53,915 nt of DNA from Bacillota bacterium (GTDB taxonomy: Bacteria; Bacillota; Clostridia; Christensenellales; SZUA-584), in the NCBI GenBank assembly GCA_023461435.1, contig JAEYLC010000039.1, positions 1 through 53,915 on the forward strand. Reading direction: 5' to 3'. Positions within the stretch are counted from its first letter, which is position 1. The number at the start of each line of letters is the position of its first letter. Position numbers and translations under genes: made by a program. Positions 32,169 to 41,478 of this stretch are shown here, one piece after another. The notes below the pieces were generated by a model that saw only the letters and a list, made by a program, of their open reading frames with translations, was not told where the DNA came from and did not search any database.

Positions 32169-32660
32169 ATGAGCATATTTGGAATGAACAAAAGCACGGG
32201 CATAACGCTGCCCAAATCGAAAATTGTGCATGGTATTGAGGTTAAAAAGGTTCCGGTCGGCAAGTATCTGTCGGCAATGCGCGAGCTTGAGGAACTGCCG
32301 GGTGTTATCATTAATGAATTGTTCCCGGGCAAACAATTCAGTGAGATCATGGATGGCCTTACGAAGATGACGGATGAATCGTTAATTCGGATTCTGACAC
32401 GTTTATTCATAATAGCACCCGAGTATGTGGTCAATACGATTTCACTGATACTGGATGTTGACAAGGAGATAATAAAAAACTCACTGACACCAAAGGAATT
32501 CTGTGATGTCGTTAAGGAATACTGGGCGCTCAATGACATGACGGATTTTTTCGGAACCGTGTCGGGGCTGATAAAGGCGAAGCTTCCGGCACTGATTACT
32601 GGCTCCAAAAATGGATCGCCATCGCCGAAAGCATCGGTATTGGGAAAACAGCTCTCTTAA
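32169..32660 (+). CDS. Tail assembly chaperone, short form (gpG-like)
   Basis: 163 aa read in zero frame from ATG 32169 (GGAGGGAAT). Location between the major tail protein and tape measure genes, and the overlapping -1 frame at its end, identify it as gpG-like. Such chaperones coat the tape measure protein before tube assembly. The last ~17 residues past the slip site (NGSPSPKASVLGKQLS) are low-complexity, as is common for the non-shifted product. Confidence 0.8.
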   Translation: MSIFGMNKSTGITLPKSKIVHGIEVKKVPVGKYLSAMRELEELPGVIINELFPGKQFSEIMDGLTKMTDESLIRILTRLFIIAPEYVVNTISLILDVDKEIIKNSLTPKEFCDVVKEYWALNDMTDFFGTVSGLIKAKLPALITGSKNGSPSPKASVLGKQLS

Positions 32661-32767
32661 ATGAGTATTATTTTGACGAGTTTTTGACCGTGCTCGATGC
32701 GTATAACGAAATGCACAGCCTTGAGAAAAAAGACATAGCTACGGAAGTATTGGCGGACGAGTGGTAG
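32169..32767 (+). CDS. Tail assembly chaperone, frameshifted long form (gpGT-like)
   Basis: The -1 frame overlapping the end of gpG reads KWIAIAESIGIGKTALLNEYYFDEFLTVLDAYNEM...TEVLADEW and stops at TAG 32765-32767. It has no start or ribosome binding site of its own. A slip site C AAA AAT at 32606-32612 is in the correct phase, so ribosomes shifting by -1 would make a fusion of about 199 aa. The YYFDEFL...LDAYNEM segment is typical of the T domain of Firmicute phages. Frameshift inferred from overlap, phase and conserved gene order. Confidence 0.72.
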
Positions 32768-32883
32768 CCCGGACTTAAATAAGCGGCTTTTTACGCAGAG
32801 CTGCTTATTGTATTGAAATAAATAAACCCGGTTAAACAAAAAAGCGGCCCAAGCGGCGCTTTTTTTATAAAGGAGGGCCGGAT

Positions 32884-35800
32884 ATGAGTGAAAAACAAGA
32901 TTACATTATAAATGTAAAGGTGGACGGATTGGATACCGTCGTCGAAATGGCGGCATCATCTGCACAGCAGATCATACAAGCGTTTTCCTTGGTTCAGGAT
33001 TCATTGCAGCAGGGCGCGAAAATGACTAAGGATACATTTTCAAATATTCTGGAGCAAATGGACGTTGCCGCGACGCAAATAAATAACATGTACAAGGATA
33101 TGTCAATTGACGAACTGAGCAATGAATTTGTGAAGTTGGAAGAGAATATAAAGAGCCAGATAGCTGTGTTAGAGCAGGCTCAGATGAAGCTTGAAATGTA
33201 TAAAGCTTCATTGCAGGGAGTGATGAAGGGCGGAGACGGCACAGCAAGCGATGAACAATTCATTGAACTAATCAATTCGGTAAATGAAGCGCAGGCAGCT
33301 TTAGACGTACTAAAGGAAAAGAAGGAACAAGTTGCTGATTCCGCTGTCAAAACCACTTCGGATTCGAATAAGTCTGATGATCCATCAAAGAAAGCCGAAA
33401 ATACAAAAACGACAATAGATGCAATCACTTCATTAATGGATACGATAGGGGAAGCCAGCGGCGGTGCTGTTCAAAAAATCATGTCGATCGGCGCGGCGGT
33501 GCTGAACCTTATTCCCGCATTTCAAGCGGCGGGTGCAGCCGGTGCGACGATGGGCACAATGCTTAACGCCGCGCTTGGGGTGGTGGGTGTTATTTTTACG
33601 GTCATCATCACAATCGTGAATGCGATTACTCAGGCGCAGGCAGAAGCCAAGCAAAAGATGGAGGAAGCCCGAAAGGAAATTGACTCATTAAGAGATAACA
33701 ATATCGGCGCGGGACGCCTGATATCTGAATTTGAGATTCTCAGCGAGAAGACCGTCAAGACGGCGGATGACATGCAGCGGATGAATGACATACGCGCGGA
33801 GCTCGTTGATTCATATGGATTTTCTGTTGGAGCAATTGATGAAGAGGGACGACTGCTAGCGGGAAATCTCAACATGATGAAGGAGCAGCTGGCCATATCA
33901 CAACAAATTGCTTTTACGATGCTTCAAGGAAATGAAGATGCAGAAATTTCGACATATAATGAAGCAATTGACACCCGTAAAAATCAGATGCAGCGGATAG
34001 CACAATTACAGAACGAGATTATAGACCTTGAAGTTGGTTTATCTGCATACGGTGGGCCAGGTGGATCACTAAAAATTGATCATTCAGAAGAAATAAAAGC
34101 CAAACAGGCCGAAATTGATACATTACAAAATACTTTAAAGTTTATTCCGGACGATGCACAAACAGCTATTGATAATCTTTTTCAATTAATAATTTTAGAA
34201 ACCAGAAAGCATAAAGGTGAAATTCCAGGTGCTGTTCAAGAGGTTGCAAAAATTAAAATGGAAGATGTTTTCTTAAATAATCAGGATGCTGCTGTTGCAC
34301 AACAAACTGCTCAAGATTTTCTAGATCTCTATTTTGACATAAGCGATAAATCCAAAGTAGAGTCAACGTTAGACGAGATTAACAACCTAAAGGCACAAAT
34401 GATTGCAGCCTTTGCTAACGCTGGAGCTGATAGCGTTAATGCCGGAAGCGAAATTGACGGTATTCTTAACGCGATTCTCGGCGGAGATGCCTCCAACGAA
34501 AAAATATTGACACGTATGAATGATTTAAAACAACGCATCTTTGCTGGAATTGCCTCCGACGAGGAAATGGCCGAATATGATCAGCTTGCCAGCACAATAA
34601 GCCAAGGTTTTACCAATGCCCTGCTTGAAGCCGATGGTGCCATACAGGCTGGCATACCCGGCGCAGGGCAGGCGAAGAAGGTGGTTGGTGACCTCGGTAA
34701 GACATACACCTTGGCGGCAAAAGAAATCACGTCAGCGGCGGTTAAAGAAAAAACTGCGGCATCGAGCGCGAAAGATTTGACAGACGACACTAACAAGCTG
34801 CGTAATAGTTTTGACTCACTCTATAAGAAGGCCAGTGAAGCCGAAGGTTTAAAAGATGCCGCAAGTATACTTAAAAGTAGCGCTCCGGACTCGAAAGAGT
34901 ACGCAAAAGCGCTTGAGTACGTTAAAGATAAAGGGTATGGGCCAATGCTTAATGATATGGAAACAGCTATACCCATCATCGAAGCTGATGCACAATCATT
35001 GGCTGAAGCCGCAACTCTTGAAAATGTCGAACTGCAAGGCCAAGGGAATCTGCTCGCTGGGGCGATCTCCCAAAAGCTGCAGGAAGCAAAAGCTGCTGGA
35101 GATGAAAAAGGCATCGAAACATATACTACATTATCAAACTGGATTAACGCCATACTTAAACTATTTGGCAACATGAGTACGATGGGCGTAGAATCAGAAT
35201 TCAAATCTGTTCCGCTAGGTGGTGGTGGCGGCGGATCGAAGAAAAACAAAGCGCTCGATCGGGAAATGGAACAGCTTGAGCATAACAAAGCGCTCGGTCA
35301 GGTGACAACGGCGGAAGAGATCGCCAATCTGGAACGCATATTGGCCAAATACGCCAAGACCACAGATGAAAAACGTGATTTGACCGAGAAGCTCTATGAC
35401 TTGAAAAAGCAGCTCGCTGAGGACGAGCTTGATTATCAAAAGGCCATGGACCAACTGACGCTGCGCGAGGAGATAGCGGCTATGGACCAGATGATCGCGA
35501 CTTATAAACAGGGGACATCGGCAAGGCGCGATCTGGAAAAGGAGAGATACGAGGCTCAAAGAGAACTGGAACGCCAGGAATATGACCTCAAGGTATATTA
35601 CGGTCAGATGACGCTTGCGGAGCAGGAAGAACAGCTCAAGCAGATGATCGCCTCATATAAGGAGGGGGTTGAAGACCGGATTGACCTTGAAAAGGAGCTT
35701 TACGATCTCCAGCAGACGATTCTCCAGCAGAACATTGACCGCTTGAACGGGTTATCCGATGCGGTGGTCTCCGCACTGCAGGCAAGATATGAAGCGCAAC

Positions 35801-36618
35801 GCGAAGCTGAAGAAAAGACGCTCAACGATTCCATTGATGCATGGCAGGTCTGGGGCGATGAGCAGGTGTCAGCGATACAGCGCCAGATCGATGCGCTTGA
35901 TGAACTGACTAAACAGGAGAATGATGCCGAGGAAGAGGCCAATAAGCGCCGCAAGATTTCGATGCTCGAGCAGCAGCTGCAGTATGAGCAGGATATCTAT
36001 AACAGGCGCAAGCTGCAAGAGGAGCTCAGCAAGGCTCAGGAAGAGCTCGATGATTGGCTTGTTGAAAAAGAGCGTGAAGCCCTTAAGGCATCACTGGAGC
36101 AGCAGATAGAGAATGTCAACAATACGGTGACGAATGAGCAGGACAAGCTGCAGGAAAAAATCGATGCCAACAATGAGTACTATGATAACCTGTTGAAGGA
36201 TCAGAACCTGCAGGAGGAAGCCCGCAGACTGCTGATGCAAAGCGGTCAAGACGATATTATCAATCTGCTTAAGGCGTACGCGCCTGAATACAACGCGACA
36301 GGGCAAACGCTGGGTGATCAGCTGGTTGACGGCTTCCTGCAAAGAGTCGGGGATATTGATCAATGGTTTGCAGGGCTGACGGCCAGCCTTGCAGTGTCAC
36401 AACAGCAATTGGCGGCAGTCGCTACAATGGCGGCCGATCAGTTTTATGCCACGCATGGCATACCATCGGTGGGCATACCAGAAACGATGGCTGCACAAAA
36501 CATCACAAAGGTCGGCCCGACATTCAACGTATACTTCACCGAACCGAAAGAATACACGCCATCGGAAATTAATGCGGAAATTGAACGGCTGGCTGAGAGA
36601 TTAGCAGATTTAGAGTAA
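32884..36618 (+). CDS. Tail tape measure protein
   Basis: 1244 aa with AAAGGAGGGCCGGAT before ATG. Helical throughout, with a hydrophobic stretch around residues 198-250 (AAVLNLIPAFQAAGAAGATMG...VIFTVIITIVNAI). A Gly-rich break lies near residue 780 (GGGGGGSKKNK), followed by long charged coiled coils. Three consecutive repeats of exactly 51 residues begin at Gln806, Gln857 and Gln908 (QVTTAEEI, QLTLREEI, QMTLAEQE). Length scales with tail length, so the tube would be of ordinary to long siphovirus size. The C-terminus ends in an ERLAERLADLE helix. Confidence 0.93.
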   Translation: MSEKQDYIINVKVDGLDTVVEMAASSAQQIIQAFSLVQDSLQQGAKMTKDTFSNILEQMDVAATQINNMYKDMSIDELSNEFVKLEENIKSQIAVLEQAQMKLEMYKASLQGVMKGGDGTASDEQFIELINSVNEAQAALDVLKEKKEQVADSAVKTTSDSNKSDDPSKKAENTKTTIDAITSLMDTIGEASGGAVQKIMSIGAAVLNLIPAFQAAGAAGATMGTMLNAALGVVGVIFTVIITIVNAITQAQAEAKQKMEEARKEIDSLRDNNIGAGRLISEFEILSEKTVKTADDMQRMNDIRAELVDSYGFSVGAIDEEGRLLAGNLNMMKEQLAISQQIAFTMLQGNEDAEISTYNEAIDTRKNQMQRIAQLQNEIIDLEVGLSAYGGPGGSLKIDHSEEIKAKQAEIDTLQNTLKFIPDDAQTAIDNLFQLIILETRKHKGEIPGAVQEVAKIKMEDVFLNNQDAAVAQQTAQDFLDLYFDISDKSKVESTLDEINNLKAQMIAAFANAGADSVNAGSEIDGILNAILGGDASNEKILTRMNDLKQRIFAGIASDEEMAEYDQLASTISQGFTNALLEADGAIQAGIPGAGQAKKVVGDLGKTYTLAAKEITSAAVKEKTAASSAKDLTDDTNKLRNSFDSLYKKASEAEGLKDAASILKSSAPDSKEYAKALEYVKDKGYGPMLNDMETAIPIIEADAQSLAEAATLENVELQGQGNLLAGAISQKLQEAKAAGDEKGIETYTTLSNWINAILKLFGNMSTMGVESEFKSVPLGGGGGGSKKNKALDREMEQLEHNKALGQVTTAEEIANLERILAKYAKTTDEKRDLTEKLYDLKKQLAEDELDYQKAMDQLTLREEIAAMDQMIATYKQGTSARRDLEKERYEAQRELERQEYDLKVYYGQMTLAEQEEQLKQMIASYKEGVEDRIDLEKELYDLQQTILQQNIDRLNGLSDAVVSALQARYEAQREAEEKTLNDSIDAWQVWGDEQVSAIQRQIDALDELTKQENDAEEEANKRRKISMLEQQLQYEQDIYNRRKLQEELSKAQEELDDWLVEKEREALKASLEQQIENVNNTVTNEQDKLQEKIDANNEYYDNLLKDQNLQEEARRLLMQSGQDDIINLLKAYAPEYNATGQTLGDQLVDGFLQRVGDIDQWFAGLTASLAVSQQQLAAVATMAADQFYATHGIPSVGIPETMAAQNITKVGPTFNVYFTEPKEYTPSEINAEIERLAERLADLE
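35299..35757 (+). repeat. Three 153-bp coding repeats in the tape measure gene
   Basis: Repeat units start at 35299, 35452 and 35605, each encoding about 51 residues of the pattern Q-x-T-x-x-E-E...M/ERILA/ATYK...RxDLEKExYdLQ. The spacing is exact at the codon level, with clear divergence between units, so it is an old internal triplication. Adding or removing a unit would change tail length in fixed steps. Confidence 0.75.
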
Positions 36619-36630
36619 GGAGGTAACGAT

Positions 36631-37509
36631 ATGGCGCAAAGTTTACGGTATATTAATCCTAAAAATGCGGCGGTGGTATTTTGTGATGATCCGCCTTTTC
36701 TGTTTAATAAAATTACAGGGATTGGCCAAATGGATGCACAACTGATGACATCAGAACCGGCCGGTCTGGATGGTTCCGCGTTTAACGGCTTGTATATCTC
36801 ACCCCGCGAAGTCACAGTCACAATGCACATTGAGGGAAATAAGCGGAAAGGCATGTATGAGGAAAAGATGAAGCTGTCTGCGGTGATGAGCCCGGAGCTT
36901 CACAAAAACGGAGCTCTCGGGCGGCTTGAGTACACCAATGATTATGGTTCCTGGTGGATTCCTGCAGCTGTCAAACGCGGACCACAGGGGGCAAGCCGTG
37001 CCGGGAATTTTTTGATCAATGAGCAGCTGGTATTTTACTGTCCATCTCCATATTGGCGTGGCTTCTCATATAACCGTGTCCGTATGGCTTATCTCGGCGG
37101 CGGCCTTCGTTTTCCGGTGAGGTTTGGTACCGTTAAGTTCGGGGCCCATGCGTATAAGGCGTCGCTGTTTAACCTCGGGAATCAACCGTCACCGCTTGAA
37201 ATCAGCATCACCGGACCAGCGGTTGCACCTCGGATTACCAAGGCTAGCACGGGTGAGTATATTCTCCTCCGTGAGGATAAAGCGCTTATCGAAGGCGATA
37301 TCCTGTATATCAATACGACGCCTGGAGATGTGGCTGTGACTATAAAGCATGCTAACGGACAGTCAGAAGAAGCCATAGGATACATTAATCTTAGCAGCAA
37401 GCTTTTTTTGCTCGATCCGGGCGAGAATGTGCTGCAATACGGCAGCGCCGACGACACCCAGACATCGGTGATCAATATGGCGACTCAGCCCTGGTTTGGA
37501 GGTGTATGA
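36631..37509 (+). CDS. Distal tail protein (Dit-like)
   Basis: 292 aa directly after the tape measure gene, with AAGGAGGTAACGAT before ATG. It has the Siphovirus tail-family look: ISPREVTVTMHIEGNKRKGMYEEKMKLSAVMSPELH, then the strand-rich C-terminal half LGNQPSPLEISITGPAVAPRI. It would form the hub at the tail tip that carries the fibres. The stop overlaps the next start (ATGA). Confidence 0.82.
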   Translation: MAQSLRYINPKNAAVVFCDDPPFLFNKITGIGQMDAQLMTSEPAGLDGSAFNGLYISPREVTVTMHIEGNKRKGMYEEKMKLSAVMSPELHKNGALGRLEYTNDYGSWWIPAAVKRGPQGASRAGNFLINEQLVFYCPSPYWRGFSYNRVRMAYLGGGLRFPVRFGTVKFGAHAYKASLFNLGNQPSPLEISITGPAVAPRITKASTGEYILLREDKALIEGDILYINTTPGDVAVTIKHANGQSEEAIGYINLSSKLFLLDPGENVLQYGSADDTQTSVINMATQPWFGGV

Positions 37510-38612
37510 TGCCTGTATTACGTGCGATGAATACGTCATTCGAGCCTTGCGGATATCTGGACAGTTCGGCGAGCGTGATATTGGAAAGAAAACTATATGA
37601 GATAGGTACAATCGAGATTCATATTGATCGCGATGCGACCGGGGCCAATGCCCTTAAGCCGGGCACAATTGTTTTTCTGGATTCACAACGTGCCGCGGTT
37701 ATCGATTCCTACGATAAGGACAAAAACAAAGGCAACAATATCATCGTTGCAAAGGGTAAGCAGCTTAAGGATATATGCCGCTTTCGAATTACTGTGCCAG
37801 GGCAGCTTGAAGACACGCAGTTTTTCGGATACGATCGGTATCCGGCACCCGACGCGCCTGACGCGCCCGCAGAGAGCATTTTTAAACACTATGCTGCCAG
37901 ACACATGGCTAACCCGGATGATCCAAACCGTGCATACCCCGGCCTTGTTATTGCAGCGGATCAGCTGCGCGGCCCGGTTATGCGCTGGCAGAGCCGTTTT
38001 GAAGCGTTGTCCACAGTATATAAAGCCATTGGCGAGCAAACCGGTATGGGGTATGACGTTTATCTGGACATTGAAAATAATCAGTTCATATTTGATGTGA
38101 TTCACGGCATTGATCGCACATCGCGCAGCGATAATCCGGTCATTTTTTCAACGGAATGGAGCAATGTCTCCAGCCTTAAATATAGCGAAGACGCCAGTAA
38201 GTATATGAACACTGCTTATTGCGGCGGAGCTGGAGAGAATGAAGGCAGGTTGATTCAGGCGGTATACGAGTCCGATCCGTGTCTCGGATTTGCCCGCCGG
38301 GAGACTTGGATTGACTGCGGGTCGGTTGACAGCATTGATGACCTAAAATATGAGGGCCGTTACAAGCTGGCCGAAAACACCTACATTAAAGGTCTGTCGG
38401 GGCAGATCGTGACAGCGGGTCCGTTTAAGTATCAGCGAGACTGGGATCTTGGCGATATTGTGACGACACAGAACGAAGACGACGAACAGGACGCCCAGAT
38501 CACCGGCGTCAAGGAAGTTTATGAGCGTGGTAAAACATTGATCACGCCGACGCTTGGTAAACGCAATAAAAACGTATTAGATGAAATAAGAAAAAAAGGA
38601 GTTATAAGATAA
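37506..38612 (+). CDS. Tail tip protein, Gp37-like (ReqiPepy6 type)
   Basis: 368 aa; two ATGs in a row (37506, 37509). It resembles the siphovirus Gp37-like tail protein family: SSASVILERKLYEIGTIEIHI, GTIVFLDSQRAAVIDSY, YDVYLDIENNQFIFDVIHGIDRT, and the end LGDIVTTQNEDDEQDAQITGVKEVYERGKTLI. This family takes the Tal/gp27 position at the tail tip. No peptidase domain is visible. Confidence 0.78.
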   Translation: MMPVLRAMNTSFEPCGYLDSSASVILERKLYEIGTIEIHIDRDATGANALKPGTIVFLDSQRAAVIDSYDKDKNKGNNIIVAKGKQLKDICRFRITVPGQLEDTQFFGYDRYPAPDAPDAPAESIFKHYAARHMANPDDPNRAYPGLVIAADQLRGPVMRWQSRFEALSTVYKAIGEQTGMGYDVYLDIENNQFIFDVIHGIDRTSRSDNPVIFSTEWSNVSSLKYSEDASKYMNTAYCGGAGENEGRLIQAVYESDPCLGFARRETWIDCGSVDSIDDLKYEGRYKLAENTYIKGLSGQIVTAGPFKYQRDWDLGDIVTTQNEDDEQDAQITGVKEVYERGKTLITPTLGKRNKNVLDEIRKKGVIR

Positions 38613-39640
38613 TGGCATATGAACAGAGCCGTTTTTTTGATTACACGGAAGATAAGCCGGCAGAGTATCAGGCTGATGAGTTTGCGGAGTTTTTCAGGAC
38701 ATTCCTGTCCGATGGCGTTCCTGTGCTGGGAACGAATCTGCAGATCACGGCCACAGATGAAGGTATGTTCGTCAAAGCGGATTATGGCGCGGCCATGATT
38801 CAGGGATATGGATACTGGCTTAAAGACGACGAAACGGGCTTGAAGCAGTTGGATATCGCGGCGGCTCATGCGACCTATACACGCATTGATCGCATCGTGC
38901 TTCGGCGTGATAAAAGCGTATCTGTGGCCAATATCAGTATGGTTGTTCTTACTGGCACGCCATCGGCTATGCCAGCGTCTCCGGCGCTGACGCGGGCCGG
39001 TAATATCTATGAAATATCTCTTGCCCAAGTACGCGTTGATCCGGGCGTGCTGTCTATCACGGCGGATAAGGTGACAGATGAGCGGGCTGATACCTACGCC
39101 TGTGGATATGTTGAAAATCTATCCGTCCGGGAGCAAATCGCGGCGATCTACACTGCCCTCGTAACTGGGCTTGCTGCAAAGGCTAATGCGTCCCATACAC
39201 AAGGAATTGACACAATTGCCGGACTTCAAACGGCACTCAACGCGCTTACAGCAGGTATAAATGGAAAAATATCAGCAGCAGCTGGGACGATTATAAATAG
39301 TTACATTGCTGATGGATCGGTCACAAAGAGTAAAACTTCTTTTGTTTCAGAAAATGGTTATATTTCATTAGGAGGCGCACTCGGGCTGCTTATTAATTCA
39401 TTTGGAACCGGCGATAACGCATTAGCAGCGGGTATTACTTTTCATCGAGTCGGAAAGGCTGCAATTAACTTTGGCATGGATGTCGATAACGTTTTAAAAG
39501 TCGGCGGATATTCATTTGGAAATAATGCTTATGCATTATTTCATGAAGGAAACCATCCAAAAGTTTTTTTTGGAACAAGCCCGGAGCCGCCAGCCGGAAC
39601 GTATGTGCCTGGAACAGTTTATTATGAGCATGAAGCGTAA
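38612..39640 (+). CDS. Tail fibre / baseplate protein 1
   Basis: 342 aa, starting in the last base of the previous stop (TAATG). The N-terminal ~175 residues form a baseplate-attachment module (SRFFDYTEDKPAEYQADEFAEFF, GYGYWLKDDETG, THATYTRIDRIVLR-like segment, TADKVTDERADTYACGYV). The same module heads the fibre at 40061. The middle is Ala-rich, and the C-terminal part (IINSYIADGSVTKSKTSFVSENGYISLGG...) is β-rich and probably a receptor-binding tip. Confidence 0.72.
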   Translation: MAYEQSRFFDYTEDKPAEYQADEFAEFFRTFLSDGVPVLGTNLQITATDEGMFVKADYGAAMIQGYGYWLKDDETGLKQLDIAAAHATYTRIDRIVLRRDKSVSVANISMVVLTGTPSAMPASPALTRAGNIYEISLAQVRVDPGVLSITADKVTDERADTYACGYVENLSVREQIAAIYTALVTGLAAKANASHTQGIDTIAGLQTALNALTAGINGKISAAAGTIINSYIADGSVTKSKTSFVSENGYISLGGALGLLINSFGTGDNALAAGITFHRVGKAAINFGMDVDNVLKVGGYSFGNNAYALFHEGNHPKVFFGTSPEPPAGTYVPGTVYYEHEA

Positions 39641-39655
39641 ACGAGGTGGTTCACA

Positions 39656-40024
39656 ATGAATATAGGAGATACTCTCCCATATAAAATCAAGGTCGCTCCC
39701 GTGGCTGGTGGCATTACAAAGAACGTTAAAAGCATTTGGGTCGCTGATGCAAACGGTATTATGCGAAAAGTAAAAAGCATTTTTATTGCCGAGGCAGATG
39801 GCCAAATAAACAAACGCGTACTTATCGGCGGCGGTAGGCTTGGTGATGTCAATAATGACGGCACCATTAGTGTTTCAGATTATACATTGATAAGACTCCA
39901 TTGGATGGGCACAAGAACATTGACGCCGGAAGAGTTTTATCGGGCAGATGTGAATCAAGACGGCATCGTGAATGAAACTGACTCAAATATGGTGCAAGCT
40001 TACATACTTGGCGGCGGGACATAA
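39656..40024 (+). CDS. Small tail-associated protein with a type I dockerin
   Basis: 122 aa. Residues 64-119 form a dockerin: two Ca-binding loops, DVNNDGTISVSDY and DVNQDGIVNETDS, each with the D-x-N-x-D-G-x-I/V-x-x-x-D pattern, separated by about 32 residues. The N-terminal half has a short internal duplication (VKSIWVADANG / VKSIFIAEADG). No signal peptide. CGAGGTGG precedes ATG. It lies between two fibre genes, so it is likely a particle component, perhaps docking to a cohesin on a protein or cell surface (inference). Confidence 0.82.
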   Translation: MNIGDTLPYKIKVAPVAGGITKNVKSIWVADANGIMRKVKSIFIAEADGQINKRVLIGGGRLGDVNNDGTISVSDYTLIRLHWMGTRTLTPEEFYRADVNQDGIVNETDSNMVQAYILGGGT

Positions 40025-40060
40025 AATCCAGTTAATTTAACCTGAAAGTGGGTGATCAGT

Positions 40061-40885
40061 ATGGCATTAATTGAAGGACGATATTTTAAAGGCGCTATGA
40101 GCGACAAGCGGCATGAGGCTGATGGAATCGCTGCATACTGCCATCGTATCTTATCGTCCGGTGTATGGGAGCTTGGAGACAATTTAAAGGTGTCTGCAGC
40201 TGGTGGCATGTCAATAAACATCGACTATGGATATGCGTTGATCAGCGGGTATTTGCTCAGCGTGATTGATAATAATACAGGCCCGTTGCAACTGACTGCT
40301 GAGCATGCAAGCGCATCGCCACGTATAGACCGTGTAATAGGCATTGCCGACACCAATATGCAGCGCATATATCCGTATATAAAAAGAGGTACGCCTGCAG
40401 CGAGTCCATCAGTACCACCGCTGAGCGCTGGCGAGATTAGCCTTGCGCAACTCTTTATTGCCGCGGGGTCTACACAGATTACGGCTGCTAACATTACGGA
40501 TGAGCGGGCAGACGACACGGTTTGCGGTCTTGTTAAACTAAGCAAGTATGACATAGGCGATGTGTATATATCCTCAAAATCAACGTCTCCAGCGATTAAA
40601 TTCGGTGGCATATGGACAAGGATTAAAGACCGGTTTTTACTGGCATCTGGTGACATATATACTGCTGGAACCTCGGGCGGCGTCTCATCAATAACATTAA
40701 ATTCTTCAAATTTGCCTTTTGTTATGCTTAGAGATTTAGGCACAACTGAAGCCGGTTTTTTTAGTGGTACATGGGGCAATTATAGCGCTGGAGTATATAA
40801 GCATGGGTATAATGAGGGCGGTGGACAGTCATTTTCAATAATACCACCGTTTAAAGTATACTATATTTGGGAAAGGACGGCTTAA
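40061..40885 (+). CDS. Tail fibre / baseplate protein 2
   Basis: 274 aa from ATG 40061 (GGGTGAT upstream; the frame is open from 40052). The N-terminal ~165 residues are paralogous to fibre 1 (FKGAMSDKRHEADGIAAYCH, GYALISGYLLS, ASPRIDRVIGIAD, ITAANITDERADDTVCGLV). The C-terminus differs: GDVYISSKSTSPAIKFGGIW...RFLLASGDIYTAGTSGG...IIPPFKVYYIWERTA, a collar-type domain often found at the end of phage fibres. Confidence 0.75.
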   Translation: MALIEGRYFKGAMSDKRHEADGIAAYCHRILSSGVWELGDNLKVSAAGGMSINIDYGYALISGYLLSVIDNNTGPLQLTAEHASASPRIDRVIGIADTNMQRIYPYIKRGTPAASPSVPPLSAGEISLAQLFIAAGSTQITAANITDERADDTVCGLVKLSKYDIGDVYISSKSTSPAIKFGGIWTRIKDRFLLASGDIYTAGTSGGVSSITLNSSNLPFVMLRDLGTTEAGFFSGTWGNYSAGVYKHGYNEGGGQSFSIIPPFKVYYIWERTA

Positions 40886-40887
40886 GT

Positions 40888-41409
40888 ATGCTATATTATG
40901 CTATCACGGTCGCAAACGGCATCATTACTGGCCGCCATGAGTCTGCGCAGCCAATCGCACCCGAAACGTTTGCGGCATCTCGTATATTTGCCGAACATGA
41001 CGTTTTTGACGTGCCAGAGGATGCAGACATTATTGATGGGCTACCGCTGGCGTCGTATAACGACGATTGGACACTCAAACCACTCTCCCAGCGCGTCGCC
41101 GAGGGGCTCGTGACAGTTGACGCTGGCTATGTTCTCGACGGTGAAGAGATCCGTCCCATGACGGCGCAGGAGCGCATTGATGCCGGGCTGGATACGCCTC
41201 CGGTGGAACAGAAAACCGACGAACGGATACTGCGCATTATGCAGCTCAAGGCAGAACTGGCGGCCTCTGACTATAAAGTCTTAAAAGCATATGAGTATGC
41301 ACTGGCTGACGAACAGGCGCCTTATGATGTGGCCGCATTCCATGCGGCCCGTCAAACGATGCGCGATGAAATCAATGCGCTTGAAGAGCAGGGGTTGCAG
41401 CAAGGCTGA
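40888..41409 (+). CDS. Phage tail-fibre-associated protein of unknown role
   Basis: 173 aa from ATG 40888, overlapping nothing; a frame open from 40867 overlaps fibre 2. MLYYAITVANGIITGRHES... resembles short proteins placed after fibre genes in Firmicute phages. The central part (ERIDAGLDTPPVEQKTDERILRIMQLKAELAASDYKVLKAYEYALADEQAPYD) looks like the tail-fibre assembly type. It may be a fibre chaperone; certainty is low. Confidence 0.6.
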   Translation: MLYYAITVANGIITGRHESAQPIAPETFAASRIFAEHDVFDVPEDADIIDGLPLASYNDDWTLKPLSQRVAEGLVTVDAGYVLDGEEIRPMTAQERIDAGLDTPPVEQKTDERILRIMQLKAELAASDYKVLKAYEYALADEQAPYDVAAFHAARQTMRDEINALEEQGLQQG

Positions 41410-41478
41410 TCATTTGGTTAAACGTAAAATTAAAAAGGCTTAAACGCCTTTTTTTCTTACAAAGAAAGGAGTTAAGGG

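Noticed and set aside
31782..32608. Minus-strand frames of 184 and 208 codons over tail protein genes
   Set aside because: They cross two well-supported tail genes in antisense and lack binding sites or known domains.
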